A DNA stretch of 64,000 nt, taken from assembly GCF_010093535.1 (NCBI RefSeq), contig NW_022985163.1, positions 2,517,789-2,581,788 of the forward strand. Reading direction: 5' to 3'. The notes under the pieces were generated by a model. That model searched no databases. It had not been told where the DNA came from and was given only the letters and a program-made list of their open reading frames with translations. This document shows, piece by piece, positions 10,823-23,125 of this stretch. Every line of letters begins with the position of its first letter. Within the stretch, counting starts at the first letter, position 1. The translations under genes were made by a program, and so were the position numbers. This DNA comes from Lindgomyces ingoldianus (taxonomy: Eukaryota > Ascomycota > Dothideomycetes > Pleosporales > Lindgomycetaceae).

Positions 10823-11809
10823 TCAGCCCGACCCCGCTTCCGGCGCAAAGCTCATAATATCGATAACGAAAAAAGGGCGGGCGTGGCTTACCCGCAGACC
10901 ATCTAGGATATCAATGACATCCAACACTTCCTCATCGAGCTGACCACCGCATCTCAAAATGCCGAGGATCTGTAAGGCGGTGCGGCCCTCCCACTCGCTT
11001 CCAAGAAATGTCCACAAGTCCTTGCCAATCATGTTGCATTTGCAGAGCCAGAGCTCGCGACACCAACGGTTCTGGCTCAGCAAGGCCACAAGCTGTTTCG
11101 TACTCAGCTCGCCGCCCTCGATCCGCAAGGCATTTATCCGGGATGCCCAAACGGCGCTTGCTGCGAGCAGATCCCACGCCTTACACTGCTCAATACGTTG
11201 TGAGGCAACCCGGGCCTGCGGCACAGTTCGAACATGGGGAAAATCTTCAATGCGGATAGATAGGGCTCGGAGTGCTGGTAGGCTTGCCAGCGCCTTTGCG
11301 AGAGGGGTGTTGAGGGTCCATAATGACAGGTTTAGGTTTCTTAAGGTGCCGCCATGGCGGATTATGATGCTCTTCGTAAGTGCCGCATGGAAAGCGAGGA
11401 GGGTCATAAAATCGAATGTCTGGGCATCGGGAATGATAATCGAGACATTGTACGGGTCGTTTTTGCTTAGAGGATTCGACTCGGATCCGTCCAGGTAATC
11501 GGATTCAATGCTGCTACGTCTGCTTTCTTCGGTGGTGTCTTGGAGTGAGAATGGCTGTTCAGGCAGCGAGAACGCAGACTCAATTGCTTTGGGCTGTGGA
11601 TAGTGTGTAGCGCCTAGTCTGCTGATGATGGCGGCGACTCGGGTTGGATAGATGCCCAGAGAGAGGGTGTGTAGACTTGAATTTGCAAGGCCATGAGAGT
11701 AATGACATGTTTGAGAGAATTTGAGCAAGCCTTGAATGGGAAGGAAGGTGAGTATATTGAGGAGGACCTCTGGTGGAAAGCTCAGAAGCGAACGAGCCAT
11801 TTTACTCAA
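10823..11809 (-). CDS. F-box protein
   Basis: An uninterrupted ORF of 328 residues. An F-box is clear at about residues 8-45 (LLSFPPEVLLNILTFLP, then LLKFSQTCHYSHGLA), the Skp1-binding fold of SCF ubiquitin-ligase substrate adaptors. The remainder contains leucine-spaced segments (LRNLNLSLWTL, LPALRALSIRI, LQILGILRCGG) suggestive of degenerate leucine-rich repeats, so it may read a substrate through an LRR-like surface. Substrate unknown. A second methionine at residue 4 could also serve as start. It is the only intact gene between the hsp90 gene and 18.9 kb, set between the HET relic and the transposon region. Confidence 0.82.
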   Translation of the reverse strand: MSKMARSLLSFPPEVLLNILTFLPIQGLLKFSQTCHYSHGLANSSLHTLSLGIYPTRVAAIISRLGATHYPQPKAIESAFSLPEQPFSLQDTTEESRRSSIESDYLDGSESNPLSKNDPYNVSIIIPDAQTFDFMTLLAFHAALTKSIIIRHGGTLRNLNLSLWTLNTPLAKALASLPALRALSIRIEDFPHVRTVPQARVASQRIEQCKAWDLLAASAVWASRINALRIEGGELSTKQLVALLSQNRWCRELWLCKCNMIGKDLWTFLGSEWEGRTALQILGILRCGGQLDEEVLDVIDILDGLRVSHARPFFVIDIMSFAPEAGSG

Positions 11810-12814
11810 ACTAATAACGGAAAGAAAATAAGATTGCCAGAGTTGTGCTGCTCTTTGTTAGAAATGTGAGGTTGATACACTTTCAAAATTATGCTCCTAT
11901 ACAAAAGACTTAAATACCTTTAACACAAAAACTGAGGCGTGGAATCCGGAGAATCTGTACACGCTGGCAGGCCGACGAGAGATCTGTTGGCACAGCTGCT
12001 CAGTTGCGCAGTTGCTTACCTCGTATTGAGAACGGAGAGATATGTTAATAAGAGGGCCAACATCCGTTACCAAAGTAGCCCATTCAACATCGTCCACGGT
12101 TGCACAGCGGTTAAGAAGGCGTCGAGGGCGTCCTAAGGGTCAGAGAGATACACATCTCGGCCTTATCTAGGCCAACCATGTCCAAAGTTGCAGGTCACGA
12201 CCTGGTACGGAGACGCAGGTAGCCGTCTTGCATGGGTGAGTTGATCAGGAAAAAGACTGTGGCTCCTCGTTTGAACCCTTGCGTCAGACACATCGTGTGG
12301 ACGCAAAGCAAAATCGCACAAGAACATGCAAACCTTGAATGCGTGGACACTGGGATGCTTAAGATGACGTGCCCGCAAGACGATAGCAAGGACTCGTGTG
12401 ATTTATCCTGCGCTGGTGAAGTCTCTACCCCATCGCTGTCTGCCAGCCTTGAGGGCCTCTGCCTTCTATTAATGGCCTCTCATCTCGGTAATCTCAAACA
12501 CTAATGACGATGCTGCGTGCCCCTCCGGGATCGGAAGCCCAGTTGAAGGTTAATTTGAGAGCTGGTGTTACCAGCCTGAGGACAAGTATTGGTGGGGTAG
12601 TTGGAAAAAGCAAGGCTATGAGGTTGCGAATCAGACGACGAGTCTGGCGAGGTGGTCAGAGGCTTCGACCAGCCGCCCACTGAGCAGTGAGACAAAGGTC
12701 ACACATGGCAGGTGTCATGATAATTGTGATTGTTGTGATCGTTGGTGGCGTTTAGACTTGTCGATGTTAAAATGGACGAGACGGATGGCCTGAGCAGGTG
12801 GGACAAACCGTGAA
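11810..12814. other. Gene-free DNA upstream of the F-box gene
   Basis: About 1 kb including the presumed F-box promoter. No recognisable coding or RNA gene. Short ORFs at 12195-12504 show no family pattern. Confidence 0.4.
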
Positions 12815-12920
12815 TTGTCGTGTGCGAAATTCTCTGGATTCTTGGCAATGCCAAGTAACAACTTTCCCCTCACAAATCTCATAGAAATGCAGGTCACTGC
12901 ACATATCGCTCCATATAATC
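12815..12920 (+). repeat. Left arm of 106-bp inverted repeat
   Basis: This 106-bp segment recurs in inverted orientation at 13845-13950 with a single mismatch seen (AGAAATGC here, AGACATGC in the complement of the other arm). Flanks outside the arms are unrelated. The two arms enclose 924 bp that contains the Tc1/mariner-type element. Confidence 0.9.
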
Positions 12921-12968
12921 AACCACAACGCTTTCTACTGTAGGTGAAGCTTTTCAAATGTATGGATA

Positions 12969-13797
12969 GGGCCTATCCCACTAATTTGACAGAGTTTTAG
13001 ATCATGGATCTAACTGTAGGCCTCTCGCGGGCCCCTTAGGGGACGCGTCTTATAGAAGCGCGCATCCTTAATCTAGAGGCCTTGCTACTAGCCTCCTCCT
13101 ACTTAAAGCACAGCTAGAAGACTGCTCATAGTTGTTCTATCGCGTATCATCTCCTTATGCTCAGCGTCCCTATCCTAGAGGTCATTACTCGCTCGCGTGC
13201 TAGCTGTAGTACTGTCTATGCGATCCATCAGAACCTTATAAAGTATAGTACTATTACAGCCCCGCAGGTGCAGCGGTTAGGGCGTCCTCTAAGACTCACC
13301 CTAGCTGACAGAGAGGATCTGTTTAATAAGCTTGTCGCGCACAGCTAGATGTACCAGGGTAAGATAAAGTAGGCTTTTAGAGGAGCTAGAGTTAACGCAG
13401 CACGCCTGCTACTGTAAGGCCGAGATGGTGCTTACGTGCGACGGGTATATATACTATTCTGTACGCAATAATTAACTGTTGGTTGATTATTCGCACCTTT
13501 TTAGTTGTATTAGCGTAGTGGTACAGAGCTCCGTCCTTACAGCTACCTTGCGCAACTCTACCAGCCCTCCCACCGCGTGCAGCGTTCCTACCGCGCGGAG
13601 CTGGTGCTAGAGTACTCGCAGCGCGCTTTTTAAACACAATAATACTCTAACTGTTACCTCCTTGTTTATTAAAAGTTAACTAATAAGTAGCAGGAGCGTT
13701 TCTAGCTATCTGTTTATGTTAATAACAGAGGTAAGCAATTTAGGGTACAATTAGCAGTAACTACTCTAAAAAACAGTTAGATAGGGCGGATAGGGCC
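12969..13797 (+). mobile_element. Short Tc1/mariner-type element, internally deleted
   Basis: Termini GGGCCTATCC (left) and GGCCCTATCC (right, read on the complement) match at 9 of 10 positions. Each end is flanked by TA, the target duplication of the Tc1/mariner superfamily. The 829-bp body is too short for a full transposase. It contains one plus-strand fragment at 13157-13348 that resembles the helix-turn-helix start of such transposases: SCSTVYAIHQ, then a GRPLRLTLADRE segment like the usual GRP-LT linker. No DDE/D catalytic region is seen. This is most likely a non-autonomous deletion derivative. The TIRs are short, so boundaries are provisional. Confidence 0.55.
13157..13348 (+). pseudogene. 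Transposase N-terminal helix-turn-helix fragment
   Basis: A 63-residue ORF inside the short element. STVYAIH resembles the recognition helix and GRPLRLTLAD resembles the linker found in fungal Tc1/mariner transposases. The ORF stops before any catalytic domain, and downstream frames carry many stops. It is interpreted as the remnant of the parent element's transposase. Confidence 0.4.
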
Positions 13798-13844
13798 TAT
13801 TAAAAAGCCTTACTTACTATACAACGTCCTTCTCCCATGAGGCG

Positions 13845-13950
13845 GATTATATGGAGCGATATGTGCAGTGACCTGCATGTCTATGAGATTTGTGAGGGGA
13901 AAGTTGTTACTTGGCATTGCCAAGAATCCAGAGAATTTCGCACACGACAA
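13845..13950 (-). repeat. Right arm of 106-bp inverted repeat
   Basis: Inverted copy of 12815-12920, nearly identical. A transcript crossing both arms could fold into a long hairpin with a loop of about 0.9 kb. Confidence 0.9.
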
Positions 13951-16900
13951 AAAACGACCATCCGAGGTTCTCCAAATGTTGCAACCACCTTTCAACTCAT
14001 TAACGCCATGATGCTGCAAGTCATCAAGCCCACATCCTCCATGTATCTCGCCCAAATTCCTGCGAATTCCTGCACCTCCCATGCCACATGAAGTGGCAGT
14101 CATGACTCGAAACCTGCATGTGCCTCCTGCAGAGGTCACGCTGCAGTGTGGAACAACTTAAATTCAACCAATGCTCAGCTCCCGCTAACGGCTTGAAGGT
14201 CTCTCGTATGACTATTAGCCATTCCCGTTGGCGTTGACAACTCTTCACTGCGCCTAGGATTTCTAATTTCTTGCTAATCGTATTCGTCCCCACTCCATGG
14301 TCTTGGCATTGCACACCCTCACGTGACCTGGTCAACTGAAATCTACTGTCTCTCTATATTTCTGATGGGTCAGATGCTCTTCCGAGGTCTATCTAGGCAA
14401 TCACAGCACTGTGGCTGGTGGGTGGTGCACCCTTTGAATCTGTCTGCGGAACCAGTTGCCGACGCACGGTGGATCCTCCAGAGGCATGACTCGTGATAGA
14501 CACAGTAATGCCTTCCATAAGCCACCTTCAAGGAGAACCACGGTTGTCACTCGGGACCTTTTGCCTCCAATTTGTTGCTGGTACACGGGAATCCTGGCTC
14601 TGCCGAAATGTGTGATGAGTCAGTCCCAGCCAGTTCTACCGGAAGCTTTTGTCAGATTTGATTGCCAGGTGCAGCGAATACAAACCTTGGGAAGAACATT
14701 GGCCGTGGTTGAAGCTGGTTGATGCAGATTCTCCCGAAGGAAAAATAATGTCATAGCTTACATAACAAATCTGCCATTGTCGCCAGGCCATCCTGCCGAA
14801 TCGAATCGACTTCATGAGCTCCCTGCAGCACGGCACGGAGTTCCTACTGTGTACGATACAGCACGAATAGAAAGTTCGCGATCCTTGTAGGATTCACAAC
14901 TGGGGTTTGATATCTTCGGATTGCTTCTCCGCGCTCGTTCCCTCCAATCACGGTGGTTGTCTCAAGTTCCGCTGCACTCCCCGAACAGCCATCACATTCT
15001 CAGGTCAAGCATCCTTTCTCTCTTTGCCAATCCCAAGGTAATCTGAACTGCCGAGACTCCTCTGAAATGACTCGTCTGGCACATCTGCCCAACATTAGTC
15101 TATTCGCATCCTCTGATCTTCAAGCTGGGAAGCTGCGCCGAATACTGGGCCTAAACGTTCTGTGAAATGGTCCCTCCACTTCTAGTACACACCCATACGG
15201 CGTGTTGAAGATTGAAGGCAGTTACACCTTGATGACATGCCCAGCGGGCCTCTCCTAAAATAAAGTTTGCCTACAAGCTTCGCTTCGCACTCTCCAGGAT
15301 TCAACGCTGCCCTACCGCCATTTTGATCTTGAAAGGTCGATAGCGGCCTTCTCTCCGGATTTGCGGATCGATGGATGTGCAGCACTGATTCAGAACGTTT
15401 GGCTGCCCTTGCAAGCCAGTTTTGGGGCGGCATCGCTGGAGATTGCCGATCCTAAGGTGGAAACCTTGAACGCCTGATCGTCGAGAGGCTGAGCCTGATG
15501 GATTCTGGAATCATGGATTAGCCCCTTTGTCCACATAAAACGGCAGACCATTTTAATGTCTTCTTGGCATAAGCCTGTACAGAATCGGAGGGTCCAAGGT
15601 TGTGAAGCTTCATCAGGAATACTCCCAGGCAACCTACCTCTCGATTCAAGGTTGGCCGTTATTGAGATTCTTTTGAAGCAACCACCGTGCCTTCAACTGA
15701 CTCGATTTGCAAACCTGCACATTAACTTACTCGCGACACTGCTGCGACATCCATCCCACCAACTTCCATTTTTTAGTCGTTTCCTTTGCCGTGCTGTGAC
15801 CACCAATCACGCCTCATGGCCACTTCCAGATCCAACACCCTAGAAAGTCTCACAGTCTCAAACAAGCTCCGTCGCGTCTCAACCACCTCTGGACGGCTGC
15901 CCCACGACAACCACTAATACCGTCATCATCACAACTTTCCTCTCTTCTTAACCGTAAATAGCGGTGGTTAGAATTCCCATTGCGTGTGTGTCCGCGTGTG
16001 CAGAGCGCATGGCAACCACAAGGAGACTCCGCCGCACAGCAATGCGCAAGCCCTCTAACGTACGAATACATCGCTATTTCCATACGCAACGCAGCATTCT
16101 AAATTGCGCGTACCACATCTCACGGACCCTGCATAACACATCTGATCATTCCGCATTCACGTCTGTTCCAAAAAGGGAAAACGCCCTGGACCAAAGGGGA
16201 ATATTGTAACGGCGATCCAGGTTTCTCTCCACCTTCCCGCTGTGCACCAAATTGCCCGCTTTAGCTAACGACAGGGCATCGAAACACTTGGCCACTTGAG
16301 TGATTTTCGCCACCCTAAGGCGTTCTGCCCTGCGTCGTCCTTTCCTGCGCTGTCCTGATGCCCAAAGATTGCATCCCCGAGGTTCTTTGCGGCCTATCAT
16401 CTTCGAGGACGCACACACTGCTGTTTCTCATACGCACGCCGAAAAGGCCGCGGCAGCGAGGCACGCGGACCTAGGTGAGACAATTGTCTATCAAGATTTA
16501 AGTTCATACTTCGAGTTTTGTTAAGCAACTCTTCAACCTTAGATCTCCATGCTTGCTTTTCGACGCGCTGAAATGCATGACGGCATCTACACACCCCTGC
16601 AGTGTGTGGAAAGACTCCATTGCAACCGAACGGGGAGAAACATAGCGAATAAGCACATTTCCAAGCACGTTCTCCCCCAGAAAAAAGCAACTGAGCAAAA
16701 AGATTACCCCACAAACTTTGCTTCCCCAAAGCTTGTATTCATAACCACCACCATAGCTCTACCTACCTACTTGAGAGACATACCTGCATGTATGCATCCC
16801 ATCCAAAACGTCATACCGTTATCATTTTGAAACGCAACATTGAAAAGTAGAGCTACCACCCGCCCTATAACGCCTTTTTCTATACTCGCGCCTCCATCCG

Positions 16901-18881
16901 CCTTCTGCAAGCCTGAAACCATGGCGACCAAACTTGAATGCAAGGTCACAGCTGTGAGTAAGATCGCTAAATAAGGATACCTTCAGAACCAAGAATATAC
17001 CACCCACACAATGTATGACGCTACCCCAGTTGAGTCGAGATCAGATAGCCATCTATTACCATACCACAAAACCCCTGCTGGAAAAGAAGTAGAATCAAAT
17101 CAGAGAACCAACCTCAAACAACACCCTACCTTGCATCCCATGTCAATATTCCATCCATTTTGTATGCTATTGCCCCCCAATTTTTATCCTTAGGTTTACA
17201 CTATCCAGAACGCCTCATAAGCGTGAGAGAACACGGTAAGGTCAAACAAACCACCTAGACATCCATACTGCATTTGATCAGAAACCGGAGGAAGGGCCGG
17301 ATACCCTAAGATCCGGCTCCGATGTCATCTTTGTCTACCGGAGGAACGCCCTTGGAAGCAGCAAAATGTTTCAACGGCTCGGCAAAGCCGCGCAGAGTCC
17401 CGAAACGAGGGTTCTACTCTTTTCCTTCATTGCCACACATGCGTTATTCTTAGAACCATTCACGTCAAAAAGGGCAACCTCCGTTGACAGGTTGTAAGGA
17501 ATCACTTTCGGTGTTATGTTACAAGACTAGAATACCGTCCAGGTTTATGGCGAATAAAGGATTCTGCCAAAGCTCGAGAATAGTGAGTATCTCAGGCAAT
17601 GTCATCATCACTGTCTAAGTGGCAGTACACAGTTACCGACCATGAGAACTCGAAGAAAGGCTCCTGTGAGAAACATCCTGGGTTCTAAACCGGGAGGAGA
17701 AACTGGAAAAGGTGGCGCGAGATGCGGCATGTAGGAACCCGTTGCGAATCCGGTGCGAATTGCGCGGCCCGAGCCTTAGGCATTTTGAGATGTGTATGTC
17801 AGTGATGTGTCAATAATAACAGCGAGCAAGGCCTTGACCTCGAGGTCGGAAGTAGAAGCCAACATCAAATCCCGACTCTTCTCCGCTCGGTCCGTGCGGG
17901 TTCCAAGGGCCGTCTGTTATCCGTGCTGCGAAGGTTTATAGATTGAAATACCTAGGTCCAAGCATTGGCCTTCTCTTGAATGCTGCCTTCCATTTGCTCG
18001 GCATATGGGTGACTTGTTGTGGATTGCATCTCGTGTGGTGATACAAGCCTCATTTTCTTCCTCAGATCTGTCATCACTTTCCGTTGATCCCTGCCCCTGG
18101 TCTAGGCCTCATTCTGAACCTTAAATTCGGTCCTCAAACTGACTAAATCGAACGGACACTATTCCACAAACGGTGAATGTTGCTAAAAACTGCCGTTCGA
18201 TGTTCTAGTCATGGCTCTAGAATGTCAGACAGGTTTGCGCATGAAGTGACGGCTGGATCGAAAGGCCATGGATCCGGGTATGAATCGAGAGAGGTGTCGT
18301 GGATGGAATTCGCCGTCTCCCCCATGCCCAAGCTAATTCGAACCTCAGTCGAGGAATTTGCCGTCCCGCTTCTTGACCTTTTTGCACTTGGTACACCCAC
18401 CCATGTTTGTCGTTCCTCAAACCTGACACCCTTCTTGCATGGAATGGCACTCGCTTCAGACTGCTCTTACCGTGTTCCTTGAAACAGTTTCATATGTCGA
18501 ACGAAAGAGCGAGTGTGAAAGAGCGAGTACGAAACGCCAGTTGCCCAACCATAGATTCGCTCTTAATCTTTCCGCATCCTCGATACTCCCACTCTAGCAA
18601 CGGCTGTCGAAACTGTCGAAACAGCCACACTTAATGCTTAATTGGCTTTCCAGAATCAGACTTCTGCGCTTACAAATAATTTGATAGCTTCCCCGAGAGC
18701 ACCTTGATGTCCACGACCTTATTCCAAATGATAGACGAAAATAGGGAGTGAATCCTTCGTTAGAAGAAGAGGTGAATTGTGTCCTCGTCGATTCCCTATA
18801 TTCTCCGAAGAAAAGCCTAAGATCGGGCCCGAGCTACTGGCTCCAAAACACGTGCTCGATATGCAATGAGTTATAAAACTG
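13951..18881. other. Large gene-poor stretch, about 4.9 kb
   Basis: I found no ORF with a recognisable domain, no tRNA-like B box and no rRNA segment. ORFs up to about 110 codons occur on both strands (for example near 16146-16729) but overlap each other and look random. Part of 15.7-16.1 kb is CT-rich. The right end is the 3' flank of the Zn2Cys6 gene. It could hold unrecognised non-coding transcripts or decayed repeats. Confidence 0.4.
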
Positions 18882-21422
18882 TTAACCTGCATATCGACCA
18901 CCACCGTGGTGACCATGAACATGGCCTAGGCCACCTCGGCCTGCTCCACTTTGGGAGCCTTGTGCATACATGCTTGCATGCCCCTGCATCTGGCTGGCTG
19001 TTTGCGTATCCTCTTGTTTGTACACCATTGAAGGGTCTACGGGGAATCCTTGAACAGCAAATCGAGGGTCATATTGGCTGGGGTTTACACCGAGATGTTG
19101 ACCCTGGATATGCGGGTGGGGATGGGAAGACTGTACTTGGACACCGCTGTGAGAATGTGCTTGAGGAGGGATCTGTGCACGTGTTTGACTTGGGGAGGGC
19201 TCATAAGGTCCGGGGGTTGCGGATTGGCTGGCTGGCGCGGAACCCGAAGAGTGCGTTGCGCTATGTGGAGCCGATGAATCGTAGAGGGAGAGGTCTTCCA
19301 CACGCGAAGACGCGGCTTGAAGCAACGAGTGCTGCGCATTGATGGGCAGTTGGGCACCCGTTTGGGCAGCAAGCTGGCGGATCAACTCAGTGGATGGGTA
19401 CGATGGTGAAGAGACTGGCGGCATTCCAGGCAGATCTTCATTGACGTTTGAAGGCACGGTTGCAAGTCCTCCGGGGGAGAGGGTGATTGTCGACGGGGGC
19501 AGAGCCTGAGGGATATTGAGAGACCGGGGAAGTGGAAGATTCGGGAGGACATCGGAGACCTTGGAGAGGAGAAGCGGTAGATAGCGGGTGTGCCCGCCGC
19601 GAAGGGTCGAGAAAAGAGTGAGGAATTGTGAAACGTAATCGCGGGGCCCGAGCGCGAATGTGTCCGGCGAGAAGGGTATGCAGGCGACGACATCGGTCAG
19701 GCAACAAGCGATATCGAACAGCTTTTCGATCTGCAAGTTGGTCAGCCCAATTTCCGGATTGAGGTGAGGCTGTGTGCCAAGGATGGGAGTGGGCGCTCGG
19801 TTGAGGATGCTTGTTTGTAGGACTTCGAACAAGGGGCAATGGTGAGGCCTGAGCTTGCGTATGAAGCAGGCTATGCATCTTTTCGTAGCGCCAAGGGTCC
19901 CAAACAAATGTTTGAGAGAGACATTGGATGCGCGGGGCACAAGCGAGAAGGATGAAAGCAGGGGTTGCAACAATCAACTAGGGAAAGTGTGAGGATTGTG
20001 CATGAAAGTCTGAACAGAGCATGTTTGAGACAAGAGATTTTCAGTACTCACAAGCCCTACGCCATGCACCTCCATTGCTTGTTGTGAAAACTGATGCATC
20101 ATGGAGAGCAAGTCTCGGGAGATTTCGATGGGGTACTTGAATGTCATGGCAGTGTCCGATGTCATACTGCTCACTAAACCTTGGCTTACACAGAGCTGCC
20201 AAACCATAGTTCGCAGCCATTGCTGACTGATTCGTAAGTCGACCGCCTGAATTTCTGTGCACTCAAGAAAGGTTGGCAATGCTTCAGACAACTGAGTCTG
20301 CAGTTGGGTGATCCAGCTCGGATTCGCATTCGTGCGCGATTTGTTCCATAGGCTGATGAAGGTGTCGTCAAAAGGTTTGTAGAGGTTGATCAGTAGATCA
20401 AGGCCAGATGCAATCGGACTATCTGAAGAAGATTCGTCCAACGAAGGTGTGTGAATGGTAGCGTACAGCGAAATGGGACGGTGCTTGTGAAGTGCGTGTG
20501 TCCTGTCCGAGAGTGAGCGGAAGTGACCAAGCAACTAAAAAAAGTGCAAAAATGGTCAGAACCATACCTTTCTGTGATTAAGAGTAACCAGTAGAGAACT
20601 CGTCGCCTGGAGATGTCGAGTGGGTCTGTCTTGTAGGTCTCTTCATCATGCATCCCAAGAAGTTGCGCCAGAGTCGTAGCTTCCCGAAGGAACGACCATG
20701 CCGTGTTATCTCTTCCTAGCCCGAAAAAGCAGCCATAATAGAGCCAGGATGTTAAAACAGAGTTGTGTGTTGGGTTTTCAAGGTAATCGAACCCTTTCCG
20801 GACACGGACAGACTCGTCGAGGAGCATATGGCCTACGCTGACGTTGGACATCTGAGCCATTTCAGGACGCGGTAATAGATTGGGCGAAACTGTCATGTTC
20901 GATTGAATCATAACATAGGCACAAAGGGCTACAACCATGCAATATGCCTCCGTAGAGTGCTCCACATTTATAGATATTTCCTGGATGCGCTGGCGGTGAA
21001 GAATGGGTTGTGCCGGATACACGTTGATAAAGAAGAACTCGATACAGCTCTCGATGAGTCCTGGGGGTAGCAACCCCGGAGTGCGAGAAAAAGTGGTGGA
21101 GAGGGTTCGTCCTTCGAAACCCAGCTCAGGTGAATATCCAGAGGATAGTTGGGACTGGCGTTGATTCTCGCGAAGCTCTGACAGCACCTTTGCCCGGCTT
21201 CCCTTGGGGCCTTTCTTCTGTGGGATGGCATTGTAAGTGCATGCAAGACCTGCTGAAACGCAGTTCTTGCATGGGTTGGTGCCCTCGCCGATACACTTGA
21301 CTTTCCGTCGATGGCAGCTGTTGGAGACGACATGAGCAAGCAGACATGGGAACACGAGCAGCTGGAATGACACACCTATCGCAGGCTCTTTTGACGGGAG
21401 TGGAGGTGACAGACGAAGACAT
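18882..21422 (-). CDS. Zn2Cys6 transcription factor with fungal-specific middle domain
   Basis: Four exons: 21376-21422, 20568-21317, 20052-20502 and 18882-19730. Phases agree and give 698 residues. The binuclear zinc cluster is complete: C14-x2-C17-x6-C24-x7-C32-x2-C35-x6-C42. Intron 1 splits the Ser16 codon inside it. A basic linker follows (QKKGPKGSRAKV). Residues 100-330 form the fungal-specific regulatory domain (FFINVYPAQPILHRQRI, WLYYGCFFGLGRDNTAW, LLGMHDEETY). A conserved block IEKLFDIACCLTDVVACIP opens exon 4, and the C-terminus is rich in Q, H, S and G. Intron 3 (19731-20051) is 321 bp, long for this genome. It was placed so that HGVGL joins IEKLFD, but an extra small exon is possible. 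It resembles sugar-utilisation activators (MAL/SUC type). The regulon is unknown. Confidence 0.85.
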
Positions 21423-23125
21423 GATGAAAAGTGGGGTCTGGGAGACACTGGTCGGCGCTCCCCTCAGAGAGAGGTAGTCTGTCTCCGAGAGGACTCGTAG
21501 GTAATAATGGAGATGGAGGCATGCTTTGTGAAAGGTCGGGAGTCTTTTTGCATGCTTGTGTCATTGTGCTGGAGAGAACGCCCACTCGCAACCTGACTGA
21601 ACCTGGACGACTGCCAGGCCAAGCCACACTGCAGCCGCATTAGAGCCATTAGAGCAACGCTAGCATCTCCCGTTGGGCCTGCCAGGATGCGCCAGGACAA
21701 GGGCAGTAAACAGATGAGCCAATGGAAGACACGGGAGATAGCCCCAGGGTCTCTGAGTCCATGGTCCCAGGAACGAGCTGCAGCGAGGCGTGCTAGGAAC
21801 GAAGGGAAAACGCTCACCACACACTTTACAGGCGTCTGCCCGGGTAATCGCTGAGCTAGAACGGGCCTGACAGCATCGGCGGGCTGGCCAGAAAGTTGAG
21901 GAAGACTGGAGGGTCGGGCGAGCGCCGGCGGCCTTCGCAGTGCTCCCAGGAGTGCGGTATGCTAAGGCGACTGTCTGACTAGCCGACAATCTCCCGGCCT
22001 GAGAGGCACGCTAGACCAATGCTGCGCAACGGGAAGGTCGGAGGGTGTTCGCAGTCGATGAGGGTAGGTTAGCCGGGATGAAGAGGTGAGGGTGACAGCG
22101 ATTGTAACGACTCGAGACGTCGCTTCATTGATTTCCCTGCGCCGTGGTCCATATGGCCGTGCCGTCTCTTGCGGATGAACGGGGCCAGGAGCCCACAACG
22201 CCGATGTCTGTTTGAAGGCCGTTCCCTGTCATTATTGGCGAAGCATCGCGCGGCATTCTCCGACTGCGATGAACTGCTGTCGTCATTGTGGCCTGCGCGG
22301 AGGCCCCTGCGTTGTGGCGGCAGTGGTCGAGGGCGAGGAAGGGGGAAACGCGCCTGCAGGGTTGGAACGACGTTTGAGAAGTTTAAAGGGACCCTTGGAC
22401 GGGCATTTATCGAAAAGGTTGCATCGTCCCGCGCCTCTTCCGTCACCGGATGAGCAACGACGTTTTCCCGGTGAGAACAGCGTGAGTTTGAGTGCCGAGA
22501 CAGGAGTTGGCTCAGAAGTTAGAACCCCAGAGGAGGCGCTGCTCGTTTATAACCTCGACGTTCGCTCTCGAAGGCCCTTCTGCGGGCATATCTGGTGATG
22601 GTGCCCTTGAGGGTCCCCGAGAATGGAGCCGATATGGCTGGAAATTCAGCCCACAATGATTGCTCTTACGAATGAGCGCGCGAGTACGCATGCTAGAGTC
22701 TGTAATGTGACATCCACCGACATCTTAGCATGATCAGCTAGTTACGCCAGAGGATGTAGCTGTGCATTCGCGAAAACGAACCCGAGGAATTCATGCATTT
22801 AATTATTGCTGATGCATGTTCGGGCCTCGGGAATATCTTATGAAATCTGTGGTACCAGCATCGCCAAGGAATTCACCGATCACGGATGCAAGTCACAGGG
22901 CCTACAAATTGACGGCACCAGAATGTATATAAAGCAATATGAGCACCTAACTCAACAGTATTCATACAATGACAGCTGAGGATCCCCGTTCGCCATTGAA
23001 CTCGCCTCTAACGCCGTGTCCTTGCCACCAAGTACTTACCAGCCCTGTCATCCGAGAGAAATGCGTAATCATCATCATACCTTGAAACCCCGGGAAATGC
23101 CAACCTGCCCCTATCTTCACAGCTA
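21423..23125. other. Intergenic, presumed promoter of the Zn2Cys6 gene
   Basis: About 1.7 kb of upstream DNA for the regulator and 3' flank of the b561 gene. Overlapping short ORFs at 21.4-22.6 kb are Arg/Pro-rich and lack family similarity. No gene is supported. Confidence 0.45.

Noticed and set aside
13250..13300. tRNA-like GCAGCGGTTAGGGCG stretch
   Set aside because: No matching acceptor stem or GTTCRANNC B box at the right distance; it lies inside the short transposable element.
21431..22598. Several overlapping ORFs of 70-128 codons upstream of the Zn2Cys6 gene
   Set aside because: They overlap on both strands, are Arg/Pro/Ser-rich, and lack domain or splice support.
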